Source: Hypsibius dujardini
Taxonomy: Eukaryota; Tardigrada; Eutardigrada; Parachela; Hypsibiidae
Reading direction: 5' to 3'
Assembly (NCBI GenBank): GCA_001579985.1
Contig: LRSR01005401.1
Coordinates: 1 to 20,738, forward strand
Length of the DNA: 20,738 nucleotides
The notes below the pieces were generated by a model. That model had not been told where the DNA came from and ran no database searches. It was given only the letters and a program-made list of their open reading frames with translations. Position numbers and translations under genes: made by a program. Shown here in pieces: positions 1 to 10,118 of the stretch (position 1 is the stretch's first letter; the number at the start of each line of letters is the position of its first letter).

Positions 1-170
1 TGTCTGTTTGTCTGTATGTCCTGCAGCCTGTCTGCCCATGTCTGTCCTGTCTTTGTTCGTTTTGTCTGCCTGCCTGTCTGTCTTTTTGTTTGTCCATATG
101 TGCGTCTATGCAGACGCATGTGCGTCGCTTTGTCTGTCTGTCGGCTTATCTGTCTACTCACCTGTCTGTT
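1..170 (+). repeat. Degenerate TGTC tetranucleotide array in APBB intron
   Basis: The stretch is dominated by tgtc/tgcc/tgtt tetramers with frequent single-base changes. It ends about 90 bases before the splice acceptor of the APBB exon at 262. Apparent reading frames here are rich in Cys, Leu, Ser and Val purely because of the repeat, so no protein is called. Confidence 0.85.
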
Positions 171-261
171 CTGTTCTTCTATTATGTTAGTCTTTCGGTA
201 TTTCATTCAACTGTCCGTGATTGACCGTCTCTTTCTGACTTCCCTGTACTTATAATTGCAG

Positions 262-451
262 ATCTTGTGGCTTCATTGTTCACACACCGGAAGACACGTT
301 CCTCGCTCACATCTTCGCGTGTACCCCTTCCGCCGGGCCGCTCTGCAAGGCGATTGAGGCGGCTTGCAAGCTGCGCTATCAGAAATTCTTGGACGCCCAG
401 ACAAAGGCCATGGAAGAGGCCGACAGCAGGCGAATTGTGACGCCGACCGAG
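262..451 (+). CDS. APBB1: Fe65/APBB-family adaptor, one internal exon: C-terminal half of the second PTB domain
   Basis: This exon codes for 63 residues after one base that completes a split codon. It is preceded by a pyrimidine-containing acceptor (ataattgcag) and followed by a plausible donor (gag|gtacat). The peptide starts SCGFIVHTPEDTF and continues through AHIFACTPSAGPL, IEAACKLRYQKFL and RRIVTPTE. These match in order the last strand and C-terminal helix of Fe65 PTB2, recalled from knowledge of the family: a HVFxC strand, a PxAG turn, an AAC-x-LRYQK helix, then an RR-V-T tail. Fe65 proteins are adaptors whose PTB2 domain binds the NPxY tail of amyloid-precursor-type receptors and can enter the nucleus. 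Invertebrates usually have one such gene, so the symbol marks the family rather than a specific vertebrate paralogue. Earlier exons (WW, PTB1, first half of PTB2) must lie to the left. The terminal exon is not clearly found. If the donor is not used, the frame stays open to the stop ending at 649, but that extension resembles nothing I know. Confidence 0.8.
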
Positions 452-1453
452 GTACATATAAGATATACGCGACGATTAAACTTGTCGTCGTCGCTCATTT
501 TTCCAGCACGGTGCTCCATTTTATTTGCGTGTGCTGTACCTGAAGTGTGGGTACACCGTCTCGACTGCAACCGCACGTGCTGTTACGGACAAATTATCTT
601 TGCAGAAAATCGGTGCCAAACTGCGTCAGTTTTTCGGTTCGGTTTCTAACCACCTCCGGACAAGCTGAGGAAATGGCACCTTTTCTCGCTAGTGTCAATG
701 GCGTCTAGCAAGATGACAAAGGCCCAAAGCGTGATTATTACCGTACTGTTTTCCGAAAATTAATCAAACCACTCACTGTCGTTACTCATCATTTTGTACA
801 ATAATAATACTTGAACCCTCAACGTTATTTTTTATTTTCAGTTATTATTTATTAATTTATTACTTTTGAAATCTCACACGGTCGAACGATCTGTTCTTTT
901 TGCGTCGGCGATTTATTTTGACTGGAAGGTAATTTAAATGAACAAGTTGCAGTGTCTTAAGTTATACGTGTAGTAAAAGCTCAGTAGAGAGCCGGAGCGA
1001 ACAGCAGCTTAAGAAACGGTGGCAGACAGTGCGTGGAGCCAGCGCGTCGAGTAACAAATGATGACATTTTGTGCGGCCACCCCAAGTTCGATCTCGGATG
1101 GTTACGAATAAACTAATACGGTAGTCGGAAATTTCACATCATCTAACACCGATTAGATGGAGTAAGAAGCTGCAACCTATACACTTAGAAATTTCCTCTG
1201 CGCTCGTCTACCCGTACCGTATATTTTCACAATCTGCCCTGAGGAAAGTGATGTAAAAGAACGGCGGAATTGCTTTTCAACCCAATTAAAGTGACAGTTG
1301 ATTAATCATTGTTGGTAAAGCAGTTCTTTGTCAGTTTTGACTCAGGAGTATCCGCTGTAAAGTTTCGTCGATGTGGTCACTTTCAATTTATTCGTCTACA
1401 ACTATATTTTACATGTTCTGTAATGAATCTTTTTATCTTGCCGCTTTATCCCA
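452..1453. other. Non-coding stretch after the APBB exon
   Basis: No conserved protein or RNA is recognised. AT-rich DNA lies at about 770-900. An AATAAA hexamer at 1107-1112 could be a polyadenylation signal for APBB. A short open segment at 990-1061, following an AG dinucleotide and ending in a TGA stop, would continue the APBB frame in phase. Its acceptor lacks a pyrimidine tract, so it is only a weak candidate for the last exon. Confidence 0.4.
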
Positions 1454-1611
1454 GTCTGTCTGTCTGTCTGTCTGTCTGTCTGCCTGTTTTGTCTGTCTGC
1501 CTGTCTGCCTGCCTGCTTGTCTATCTGTTTGTTTGTCTGTTTGTCCGTATATATGACTGCCTGTCTACCGCCTGCCGAGGTAGCTCGCCTGCTGTCCGCC
1601 TGCCTGCTTAA
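1454..1611 (+). repeat. TCTG/CCTG tetranucleotide array
   Basis: A nearly perfect TCTG core (about 1454-1485) passes into mixed tctg, cctg and tttg units. It lies downstream of the APBB exon. Confidence 0.9.
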
Positions 1612-2966
1612 TATATAACAAGTTATACCCGCCTTTTTGTACTGCTCACGTGCTACAGCTTCAAAGTCCCGAACAGAGAACCCAACGAACAGTAAAGCGG
1701 TATGTAAATCTCGAATTCCCTCCACTTCCGGTCGACGTGACTTGCTCCGGGCGTCACCACGATCGAGATGATGAAATTGCGCTCGCGTCCCAGTGTCGTG
1801 TGGCGGACGCACATTATTAACGCAAAGACGTGGGGGGTAGGGTTCCCGTGAGCTCAGCGCATACATGGGACAAGTTCAGACTGCTAAATGTATGGCATAT
1901 GCTAACACTTTGTCTCCACGGGGATACACACACACACACCACAAAACAAATCGTAGTCAGTCATCCTCGACCTAGACCGGAGGTCCCGACGTCGACGCGT
2001 GTGCAACACCACCCAAATAGACGTGAGTACTACTAGATTAGCAATTCCCCCCGTCCCGTCTCGTCCGTCGTCGTTGCCGTCCTTCCTCTTCCGCTTCCTT
2101 CTTCCTCCACCCCTTGTCAAAGGTCCTCATGTTACGTGGTCGCGACGCGTGAGGCAAAGTGAATACGCACACACACAACACCACATTATTCATCCATCCC
2201 GCACCAAAGGTTAACCCAAATGCTGGGCTCTACATTATGAATTAGCGCCTGTACGCGTGGACGTAGACTCGTCGATTGAAATTTGAATACTAAATGCCGG
2301 CTGATTACTCGTACGCAAGATTTGTGTAAACAGAGAACCAAACAGGGCTCCCTCCAATCATGAAATCTGGTTCTCCCTTGCGACCGAAATAGGCGAAAGC
2401 AATGATGGCTTGCGGCACAAAACTCCCGACTGTAATTTATGGGATCAGGTATTGCGTTTCGCGTCATATCGAGGTATATTCTCAGACAGAGACTCTCGAG
2501 CCCGACTCCTACGAGGTTCAGGGAGGTCATTTCAATCAGGGTACCCTTACTGACTAGTAGAGTAGGCGACGTTCATCCTATCATACTAATCTGTTTTGTG
2601 TTCGGAGCGTGTGATTAATCATGATCATCTATATATCGGTTATCAGTCGGTGAGATAGAGCTGGTTTACTTTATGTAGTATGACAATAGAAGAGAAGAGA
2701 AAAATATGACCGCATTGTGATCCAGATACAGGAAGGCAAATGTCACTGGGAATCAAGGGGTTCTCTATGGGATCGGGGACATATATAGTTCATGCGTAGA
2801 CAAATTTCAAAATACCAAACGCAACCATAGACAGACAGAATGTCTTCCTTCATCATACAATTTCTCGGACCGTGACTGTGATTGCCTGCCTGTGTGATGT
2901 CTATAACACAATGCCTGTCTGATTGCTTTGAACCAGCTTACCTACCGGTGGTGTATGTATCTGTGG
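1612..2966. other. Intergenic stretch without recognisable genes
   Basis: No gene is recognised on either strand. Visible features are a short CA run (about 1926-1940) and a long pyrimidine-rich tract at about 2046-2118 whose downstream sequence does not open into a plausible exon. Confidence 0.4.
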
Positions 2967-3036
2967 TTGTGTCTGTGTCTGTGTCTGTGTCTGTGTCTGT
3001 GTCTGTGTCTGTGTCTGTGTCTGTGTCTGTGTCTGT
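2967..3036 (+). repeat. GTGTCT hexanucleotide microsatellite
   Basis: About eleven and a half almost perfect copies of the hexamer gtgtct. This differs from the TCTG tetramers elsewhere in the window but is close to them in composition. The downstream DNA contains AATAAA at 3086-3091 followed by a GT-rich stretch, which is a possible but unproven polyadenylation site. Confidence 0.95.
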
Positions 3037-3402
3037 AACATTATTAACCATTTTCTCTGCGTGTCTGTGCCCTCACCGCCTATACAATAAATGTGTTTGT
3101 CTGTGCACGCACACTCCTGGGTCACTAAGGTTGTTCTCGTGCATATACGCACTGTACAGGCATAACCAATTCCAGTGCCAAACGGAAGGACCCTTTTGGC
3201 CTTCGCAAATCACACTCGAATTCGAATGCATAATCTGCATAATTATCCGGTGTAGATAGTAATTCATTTCTCGCTCGATATCACCGCTGCACGCGTATTG
3301 GCACAGGCAGCTATCTTTTTGATTATAATATAAATAAAAATGTGTATCAGGTTGACGATAAAAACTGTGCCAGTAATTTTTCGGCAAACGCCACGCAATA
3401 TT

Positions 3403-3423
3403 TATATATATATATATATATAT
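3403..3423. repeat. TA dinucleotide microsatellite
   Basis: About ten uninterrupted TA units. Confidence 0.95.
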
Positions 3424-3465
3424 GTATTAGTATGAAGACCGGAAGGACAGTTGATTTCCGAGTCT

Positions 3466-3488
3466 CGCTCTCTCTTTCTCTCTCTCTC
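3466..3488 (+). repeat. CT dinucleotide microsatellite
   Basis: CT units with one interruption (ctttct). Confidence 0.9.
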
Positions 3489-4792
3489 GATGTCTGTTTC
3501 GGTCGTTGTTTTCGACTTCCACGAGAGTGGCCTTGCTGAAAGTACGTAACAACAGTTATTGTCGAAGCAGAGAGGCTTAAAAAATCACTAGAAAACTCGC
3601 TGACATGCAGCGCGTACCGGAAAAGCAAGCGCCTTTACAACGAAACCTGCCAACACCGGCACTTCTTCTCTATCAGTTGTCTCTCTCCGCCACGTTCCCT
3701 CATTCACGACACCGCTATGGGTTGTGCACCGCGCGGTACAAGGGAGCAGTAGTAGAAACCAAGTTTCCTTTGTTCGAGGCGGATGAACCCTTCGCAATTC
3801 GCCCGGTTTATAATAAGCTTCCTTAGCGAAATGCATCTACGTACACATGCACATAACATAATCAGAGACGTAAATCAATCCCGCGCGCCGGGCCCTATTA
3901 CAGTAGAAATTATAGTGCGCTTTTACTGTATATTACGGTACGTGGAAGGGTTGACGATTGTCAGCCGCGGGGTTTTACAGGCTGTTGCTGCTGCTGATAA
4001 GCAAACCACCAAGTACCTGGTATGACGTAGGTCACGTCCGGGAGACTCATCATTCGATAGGAAGGACCGACAGGCAGAGGTTGATGGGGGTGGGGGGTGG
4101 GGACAGTCTCGCATGAAAGTGCGAGAAAAACAGCAAGAGCTAGCAGGAAAAGCGAAAGTTTTGTGGTCCTTAAAGAAAAATTGACCTGTTTTTGGCGAAC
4201 GCTTGTTCCGCGGAAAGCCATATACCCATTGCGTAGGTACATCTACCTCCTCCTCACTTAGACCTTTTTTTGCCGTGGACACCTCGGTGGTATGGGGCAC
4301 TGCCGAATACGGGCAGACATCTGCCTAGCTTATCCCTTGGTAAGCATAATATTTCAGCAAACAATTCACGGAATTATGTAAGTGCCGAAAATGTTGAGAG
4401 ATTAATACGCAGTGTTGCAAAAGGCTGTAAAATGTCTCGTCCTCACAACCACCGGTAGAGAATGATTCGAAATCCAGACAGAAAATGTCCGTGTCTTCGG
4501 AACAAGACCGGTTGTTATGTTATGTGTATACCGGTACGTGAACACGACAATTCCCTGAGGTCGACGGGATGATTGAGACGGCGCATTAGACGCGAAAGAT
4601 ATCTTTGCCTTCGTGTTGAGTTGATGACCAGACAAGAGATTGTCGAGCCCGGCGAACAACCTCTCTGATGTGCGCGTAATAGTCGGAGATACCATCAGAG
4701 CCATCGCAGACAAACAAGGTCGCAAACAACTGGCAGAGACTCTCAGACATTACAATGCACAGTGTACAGTAAACGGCGGAATTTATTCTTAC

Positions 4793-4890
4793 GGAGGGTC
4801 CCGGAAATGGGCAAAAGGGGCGCTCCGCTGGTTGATTGGTTGATTGTTCAAGTATTACCCCGCCCCTTTAGCCCATTTCCGGGACCCTCC
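4793..4890. repeat. Long inverted repeat (30-bp arms, 38-nt loop)
   Basis: The left arm 4793-4822 begins ggagggtcccggaaatgg and ends aggggcg. The right arm 4861-4890 is its reverse complement at 29 of 30 positions; the single mismatch is near the loop side. The 38-nt loop contains a ttgattggttgattg tract. Pairing stops sharply at the outer ends (c against a). The two arms are far too similar for chance. It could be a short foldback or MITE-like element, a palindromic remnant, or a transcribed hairpin. No target-site duplication is obvious. Confidence 0.9.
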
Positions 4891-5159
4891 ATTAGATTAA
4901 ATTCTGTCACCATGGGGACAAAAACGACAGTACGCAATGTGTTTGAGGAACGGACCTCTGCGATCCAGGAACCATGACCGTGACCCAGTCAGTCGGTAAC
5001 CAGTCAGTGAGTGTGAAGTGGGAATGGCGTCTGTCCAACCATTTTTTGTCATATATTCACTACAGCACAGGGTTTTATAAACTGTACTAGAAGTCTTTGA
5101 AATCATTGGCATGGACACAGGCAAAGCCATAGGGTATGTGCAATCTCAATTTGGGTGGG

Positions 5160-5167
5160 TATAAATA
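5160..5167 (+). promoter_or_regulatory. Candidate TATA box upstream of ELL
   Basis: TATAAATA, a near-perfect TATA consensus, sits 742 bases before the ELL start codon. Use of this site would require a long 5' UTR or a 5' UTR intron. No transcript evidence is available from the sequence. Confidence 0.25.
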
Positions 5168-5408
5168 CTCTCGCAGCGACCTCATCGGCAGCATCCTACG
5201 TCCGACCATTGGTCAAGCACGCACTGATCCGAAATTACACGTACAGCTACTGAAAGGATAAACAGATATAATAGTAGAGAGGGAGGAGTAATATTATTAC
5301 GTTGAATGGCTCCGCAAATTGCACTATTAGGGAAAAGTGGGTGCAGCAAACCTGCCGCTGGAGTTCCCCACAAAAAGCGGAATACGCACAGTGGAAACAT
5401 CCGACAAC

Positions 5409-5450
5409 TGACGTAGGCACCCAAGTCACGTGACATCGTCCATGACGTCG
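5409..5450. promoter_or_regulatory. Cluster of E-box and CRE-like motifs upstream of ELL
   Basis: The 10-bp palindrome gtcacgtgac (5425-5434) contains the CACGTG E-box bound by bHLH-zip factors such as USF and Max. It is flanked by two TGACGT half-CRE motifs (5409-5414 and 5443-5448) in a locally CpG-rich stretch. Such clusters are common in promoters of housekeeping genes. Assigning them to ELL is inference from position. Confidence 0.3.
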
Positions 5451-5774
5451 AACGGCGGGCAGCAAATCGCGACCGCCTAAACTCCTGGCCACACCTCCGT
5501 TCGCGATTTTTACCAGCACGCTGTCGTCGATAAACGCACAGACAGAGCAGAAATCAAATCCACACAGCACACTGTGTGCCGCCGTGCGACGACGTTTGCT
5601 CATTCCACTCAGTCAGGCCAGCCAGCGGTGGAAAAAGTGCAGTCGCTCATCCAACCCTTGCAAACAAACGTTTTTCACAATTCCCTGCCAGCTGTTTCGT
5701 GTTTTTCTGGATTAAAAGAGGGGGATTGGGGAGAGAATTCGTTTCCTGGAAACTAATTGACGCCATTTTCTGCT

Positions 5775-5798
5775 AATATATATTTATAGATATATATT
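5775..5798 (+). promoter_or_regulatory. AT-rich TATA-like tract about 105 bases before the ELL ATG
   Basis: A run of alternating A and T (aatatatatttatagatat...) lies just upstream of the ELL first exon. It could place a transcription start near 5820-5830 and give a short 5' UTR. It may equally be a simple repeat. Confidence 0.25.
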
Positions 5799-5901
5799 GT
5801 TTGGACGACATCTCTTATCTGACCACCACAGCACAGCACACGACAGTTGGAAGAAGGACGACGACAGGGAGACGCGTTTTACTGGCTCTGGACCGACACA
5901 G

Positions 5902-6045
5902 ATGGCCGCGGCAGCCGCAGCGCTAGAACCGGGCTCTTATCGCTTGCGGAACCACGGGACTCCCACCGGCTCTACCAAGCGCTTTATCTTCGCCAAATTG
6001 ACCGATTCCTGCCAGACTGCCCTTGAAGAATGGATGCAGACTAAG
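5902..6045 (+). CDS. ELL: ELL exon 1: start codon and first strands of the N-terminal ELL domain
   Basis: This exon codes residues 1-48 and ends in phase 0 at a good donor (aag|gtaagg). The ATG is the first in its frame; the upstream open part has only non-ATG codons. The peptide begins with an alanine run (MAAAAAALEPGSYRL) and continues RFIFAKLTDSCQTALEEW. This matches the opening of the ELL domain (PF10390), where animal ELL proteins start with MAAL, then a Y-L segment and a V/F-x-V/A-KLTDS-ALRAFE core. The KLTDS motif, residues 32-36, is the clearest anchor. The base just before the ATG completes an AG (gacacag|atg), so a splice acceptor, including a trans-splice acceptor, cannot be ruled out here. 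Confidence 0.85.
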
Positions 6046-6856
6046 GTAAGGCTCCGTTTGTCCGCACGCAGGTCGGACGTCACGCCAAGCGGATAGGGAG
6101 AATTTTCACTTTGTCTCGGGCGACGCGGAAGATATTTCTTCTCCGTCCAGGATGTGTATGTGGTTTTCCCGCAGAATTTGTCAGTTGACGGCAGTTGCGC
6201 GTGCTCCTTTTCCATTCTTCAAGGCAAATGGTGAGGCATTTTCACGGCACAGGATGTCGAGCGTTCGAGTTTTCGGGGTGAAAAATCGGTCGGGAGTTCT
6301 CCGTTGGGGAAGATTTTTTCCCTCCCTAGCAGTGCTCCTTGACTTTTTGCGGGGAATCCCATCCGCCATCGTCGTTTAGAGTGATTTTTCCGACTTCTGA
6401 CGGAAAAAATGAAGGGGAATTCTGCTTGAAGCGAGGCAGAATATTACAGTTGTCAAGGTAGAAAATGTGAAAACGTGCTTGGGAAGATTTTTCCCACTGG
6501 AAAGTTTTCTTTGGCTTTTCCAGTGCACACTTTCATTTTACGTCAACCAGTTTATATTTTGCGAATTCGCCACGGAAATTATAGGGACATTGTTATTCGA
6601 CAGGCAGTGGCTTTCAACCGTTTCAGGGTGAAAAAGGAGAAATCGCTTGAAGAGGCCGGAGAACAGGTTCTTCCAATCTTTTTCACCCACGACTACCTTC
6701 CTCCAAGGTCGCCAAAGAATGCTTTCTCCGAATTCCTGATTGGGGCAGAAAGAATTCGATTTGAAAGTTCAGTGGGCAGCAGACGCGGCGCGCGAGGCCT
6801 TTCGTTCGCAGTAGTGGTTGTCAATTCCGTATTTGGCAGTCTACGCAGTCAAGTCA

Positions 6857-7240
6857 CTTACTGCGTGCACGCGCTGATGAGGCCCTTTGCTGCAATTCCG
6901 CGTCTGATTGATTTGCCTTACATTGACCACCAGACTGCTTACCATATCGCACTGGCACGTTGCAGCGTTCGCTTGATTCACTGATTGCGCGTGCGCTGAT
7001 GAGGCCCTTTGCTGCAATTCCGCGTCTGATTGATTTGCCTTACATTGACCACCAGACTGCTTAGTAAATTGCACTGGCACGTTGCAGCATTCGCTTGATT
7101 CACTGATTGTGCGCGCGCTGATGAGGCCCTTTGCTGCAATTCCGCGTCTGATTGATTTGCCTCACATTGACCACCAGACTGCTTAGCTTATCGCACTGGC
7201 ACGTTGCAGCGTTCATTTGATTCACTGATTGCGCGCACGC
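6857..7240 (+). repeat. 122-bp tandem repeat, about three copies
   Basis: The anchor gctgatgaggccctttgctg recurs at 6873, 6995 and 7117, an exact period of 122 bases. The copies are nearly identical through the whole unit, with scattered single-base differences. The array fades into unrelated sequence after about 7240. The unit contains ttgattgattt-like and gattcactgattg segments related to the TTGA repeats that follow. A period of 122 is not a multiple of three, and the open frames across it are not repeats of a protein motif, so it is treated as non-coding. Confidence 0.95.
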
Positions 7241-7248
7241 CTGTATAC

Positions 7249-7337
7249 GCATCCGGTTGATTGATTGACTCACGTTGAAATCACCGCATCTGATGCGCCG
7301 TTAGACTGATCGACTGATTGATTGATTGATTCAGTCA
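7249..7337 (+). repeat. TTGATTGA-type repeat cluster
   Basis: Short runs of the tetramer ttga (for example gattgattgattgattc) lie directly after the 122-bp tandem repeat. Confidence 0.75.
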
Positions 7338-8247
7338 AAGTTTCGATATTAAATTCGTTTTAACCACCCTTTTGTCCTCCGTTGCCCTTGCCAGTAGGGA
7401 TCTAATCAGGGAGAAGGGCTATACGGAAAAAGTTCTAGCCCCTGTTGTTTGTCGCTTATCGGTCTTTCGTTTCTGTGGTCCCTCTCTCACTCTGTCTCTT
7501 TCTCTGTGGTGTGATTACATTGCACGAGCATATGTTATCGGGTGCAATAATCGCTCAAAGCTGCTGGTTGAAGGTTCCGTTTCGGGAGAGACACACTCAC
7601 ACACACAATCATCACACTACTAAACATGATGACCTGCACGGGTCCGCGAATCAGCGAGAGAGAGAGAGATAGGGCTAAAAGTTGGAAGGTCCATTGCGCT
7701 GCATTTATACAATTCTGGCAGTCATCATATGACAACCCCTTTTTTATGGCGTCATTTCCGAAGAGAGTGTGGTTATTTCATTGGGTCAGCTTTTGCTTTG
7801 CGATGCTCCCATTTTATTTCCACCGGGCTTAGCCACGCCCTTCGGGAGGGACATTTTTATGAACTCGAAGATCAGAAGCAATACACATAATTTAAACGCT
7901 TAGGTAATATATAATATAGCTATTAAAATTTGCACGGAAAAAAGTTAATAGAGTAATAAAATTTTAAACGTTTTCCCTCTGATCGATCGATTGATTTCGT
8001 TCACTGATTTCGTCGTGTTAACGGCGTTTTCATTGTATTTCATCTAGCATCCAATTAGACGTCTGTAAAATTTTTTCCTCCGTGCGCGCATGTCTCTGAC
8101 CGAGTCGCAGCGTTTTTTCTTGTCTTTCTCTCTCACCACCGAAGCGCTTAGTGTGTGTGTGTCCGTTTTCCTAATGACCGGTAACCCAAATACCGGGTGC
8201 TGTTAATTGTCTTGCGTGCGAATCGCCATTGAAGCGATCGGGGATCA

Positions 8248-8391
8248 AGTCAGTCAGTCAGTCAGACAGACAGACAAATAGACAGATAGACAGACAGAGA
8301 GACAAATAGACAAATAGACAAATAGGTAGGCACAAAAACTGACAGACAGACAGGCAAATAGACAGACAACCATACAGACAGACCGACCGGC

Positions 8392-8427
<36 letters not shown>

Positions 8428-8452
8428 CACAGGTAGACAGATAGACACAGAC
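8248..8452 (-). repeat. CAGA tetranucleotide array (TCTG on the minus strand)
   Basis: A mixed cagt/caga/aaat tetramer array has a pure caga core at about 8391-8426. It is one of only two arrays in the window in this orientation. Confidence 0.92.
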
Positions 8453-8587
8453 ATTGCTCTACTCCTGCATGTTGACTTTTATTAGATCATCTTCTACATA
8501 CAACGTCTACCTATAAAACTACTCGCCATTATTACTGCGCCGAAGTACAGGCAAAAAAGCGATCAAGAGAGAAAACGAGTTAACCTC

Positions 8588-8620
8588 ATTTCACGAATAT
8601 ATATGTATGTGTGTGTGTGT
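8588..8620 (+). repeat. Short AT/GT dinucleotide run
   Basis: atatatatgtatgtgtgtg followed by more gt units. Confidence 0.85.
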
Positions 8621-9290
8621 CTATACTTTATAGTCAAGTGATGACGAGAAGCTCTCTTCTTGTCTTAATCGTCTTTCCCCCAGCGGACTCAGAACATCGC
8701 CCCGATCCACCACGGCTCATTTCCTCCATTGACGGAAGGAACCACTGGCACGGCAAGGCAAGGCAAGAAAACAACCCTCCAACATAACAACAACAACCTG
8801 ATGATGTCAGCTGAAACGGAAAAACACACCGCAGCAGCAGCGGAGGACAACACAATCTGATGTCTCTTGTTGCTACCTGAATCGGGTTGTGGCATCATGT
8901 TTCACCAGCAAGTTTACGCCGCAATGGCTCTCTCTTCCCCCCCCCCGTTCTCACCCGAGTCCGACCCAATCGAACAAAAAAAAACACGGAGAACCAGAAC
9001 CACCTCGAACAACTTCACCACACATATTTTAGCTGCAGAATTGGAAATTCCCTTTTCGCCCCCCCCCCTAACCGAGGGCAAAGAAAACTCGCCGAGCCCT
9101 TTGGGTAACTGCGGGTTTCTCATCTGCACCGGGTCTCTGCTCTCGGTCATTGTGAAGTAATGGATTTATTCCGACTACCACCGCGAACTACCCGCGAAAA
9201 GGCCGGAAACTTGTCTTGGTCTCTGCTGTGAGGGTATTTGAGTGTGCGTGTGCATACCTCTCCGGGAAGGGGGAAGGACGGCGAGAAAAG

Positions 9291-9307
9291 TTGCTGCTGC
9301 TGCTGCT
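9291..9307 (+). repeat. Short CTG trinucleotide run
   Basis: About five gct/ctg units (gttgctgctgctgctgct). Too short to be remarkable. Confidence 0.8.
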
Positions 9308-10051
9308 CAGTGGGTTTCCCACCCTCTCCATAGCACGGTTACCTGCTGCTGCAGTGTGTGTACCTGTTGTATGTGTTGCACTGCAGACACACGCGCACAC
9401 AAACTATAAACCCGGGCGTGAATTTCCGGTTTACTGGCATGACCCGGGGCCGCGGACCCTCCTTCTCCACCTCTCTCATGAGAAATGATCATGTTCTGTC
9501 TATCAGCGCGTTCTTGGAGGAGTGCACGGTTATCGCAGCGGGACTCGGTTGTCTCGCGCGTAAACGCAGCGGGGTACCCGGTGGAAAGGCTCTTTTCTGT
9601 TGCGCACCATTAAAACGTGCTATCGTACAAATGGTACACCAATCGGTCGGACGGTCACCGGACGCCGGGAATTGTTGGTAGGGGCGCGTGCACCGGCGAG
9701 AAAGACTGCTGCTGAGACCTGGAAGCCTGCAGAACTGGTGAACTCATCCCTCGATTTATTACGGTCGTGATGGCTCGTATGACCGCGTTTTTGCGTTGCT
9801 GGCATGCAGTTACCGTCGCAAAAGCTCGGAGCGATCGCATCAGGAGGGAAGCAGACAGTGAAGCAGCTTACCGAGTGCCTGTACCTACTGGCTGTCTGTC
9901 AGTTGTCTTTGTCGTCCCTGCCGGTGACTGCTGGTTGTCCTGCCAGTTGTGTTGTCCCTTTGGTTTGTGTTGATGTATGCACAGCAATGATGTTTTGTCT
10001 GTTCCAAGCCTGTGATCTGATTGTCTACTAATTGTCTGTCACTGACTGCTT

Positions 10052-10118
10052 GCCTTTATCGGTCTGTCTGTTGCAAGCCTGCCTGCCTGTCTGTCTGTCT
10101 ATCTGCCTGTCTGTTTCA
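10052..10118 (+). repeat. Short TCTG/CCTG array
   Basis: Degenerate tctg and cctg units around gcctgcctgcctgtctgtct. Confidence 0.75.

Larger units (their letters stand above)
3037..4792. other. Intergenic stretch with minor simple repeats
   Basis: No gene is recognised. It holds a TA run (3403-3423), a CT run (3466-3488), a G-rich tract of three G-runs (4086-4102) and a 7-bp stem-loop (4107-4126, arms tctcgca/tgcgaga, 6-nt loop). Open frames such as the one ending near 4843 show no family I know. Confidence 0.4.

Noticed and set aside
977-1090. tRNA-SINE with A-box-like agctcagtag and B-box-like agttcgatctcgg
   Set aside because: The spacing of about 100 bases is too long for a tRNA-type promoter and the A box is imperfect.
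4640-4843. 67-residue open frame reading VRVIVGDTIRAIADKQ
   Set aside because: Begins with a non-ATG codon, matches no family I know, and runs through one arm of the inverted repeat.
6475-6984. 169-residue open frame in ELL intron 1
   Set aside because: No recognisable family or motif; it runs into the 122-bp tandem repeat and is likely chance.
6873-7140. Hammerhead ribozyme suggested by ctgatgag in each 122-bp unit
   Set aside because: The core also needs GAAA after stem II and a paired stem II; the unit has no GAAA and no matching stem.
8248-8452. CRISPR-like array
   Set aside because: The units are four bases with no spacers; this is a microsatellite in an animal genome.
8797-8822. ctgatgatgtcagctgaaacgg as a minimal hammerhead core
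   Set aside because: It has CTGATGA and GAAAC, but the eight bases between them do not form a stem II, and the flanks do not pair.
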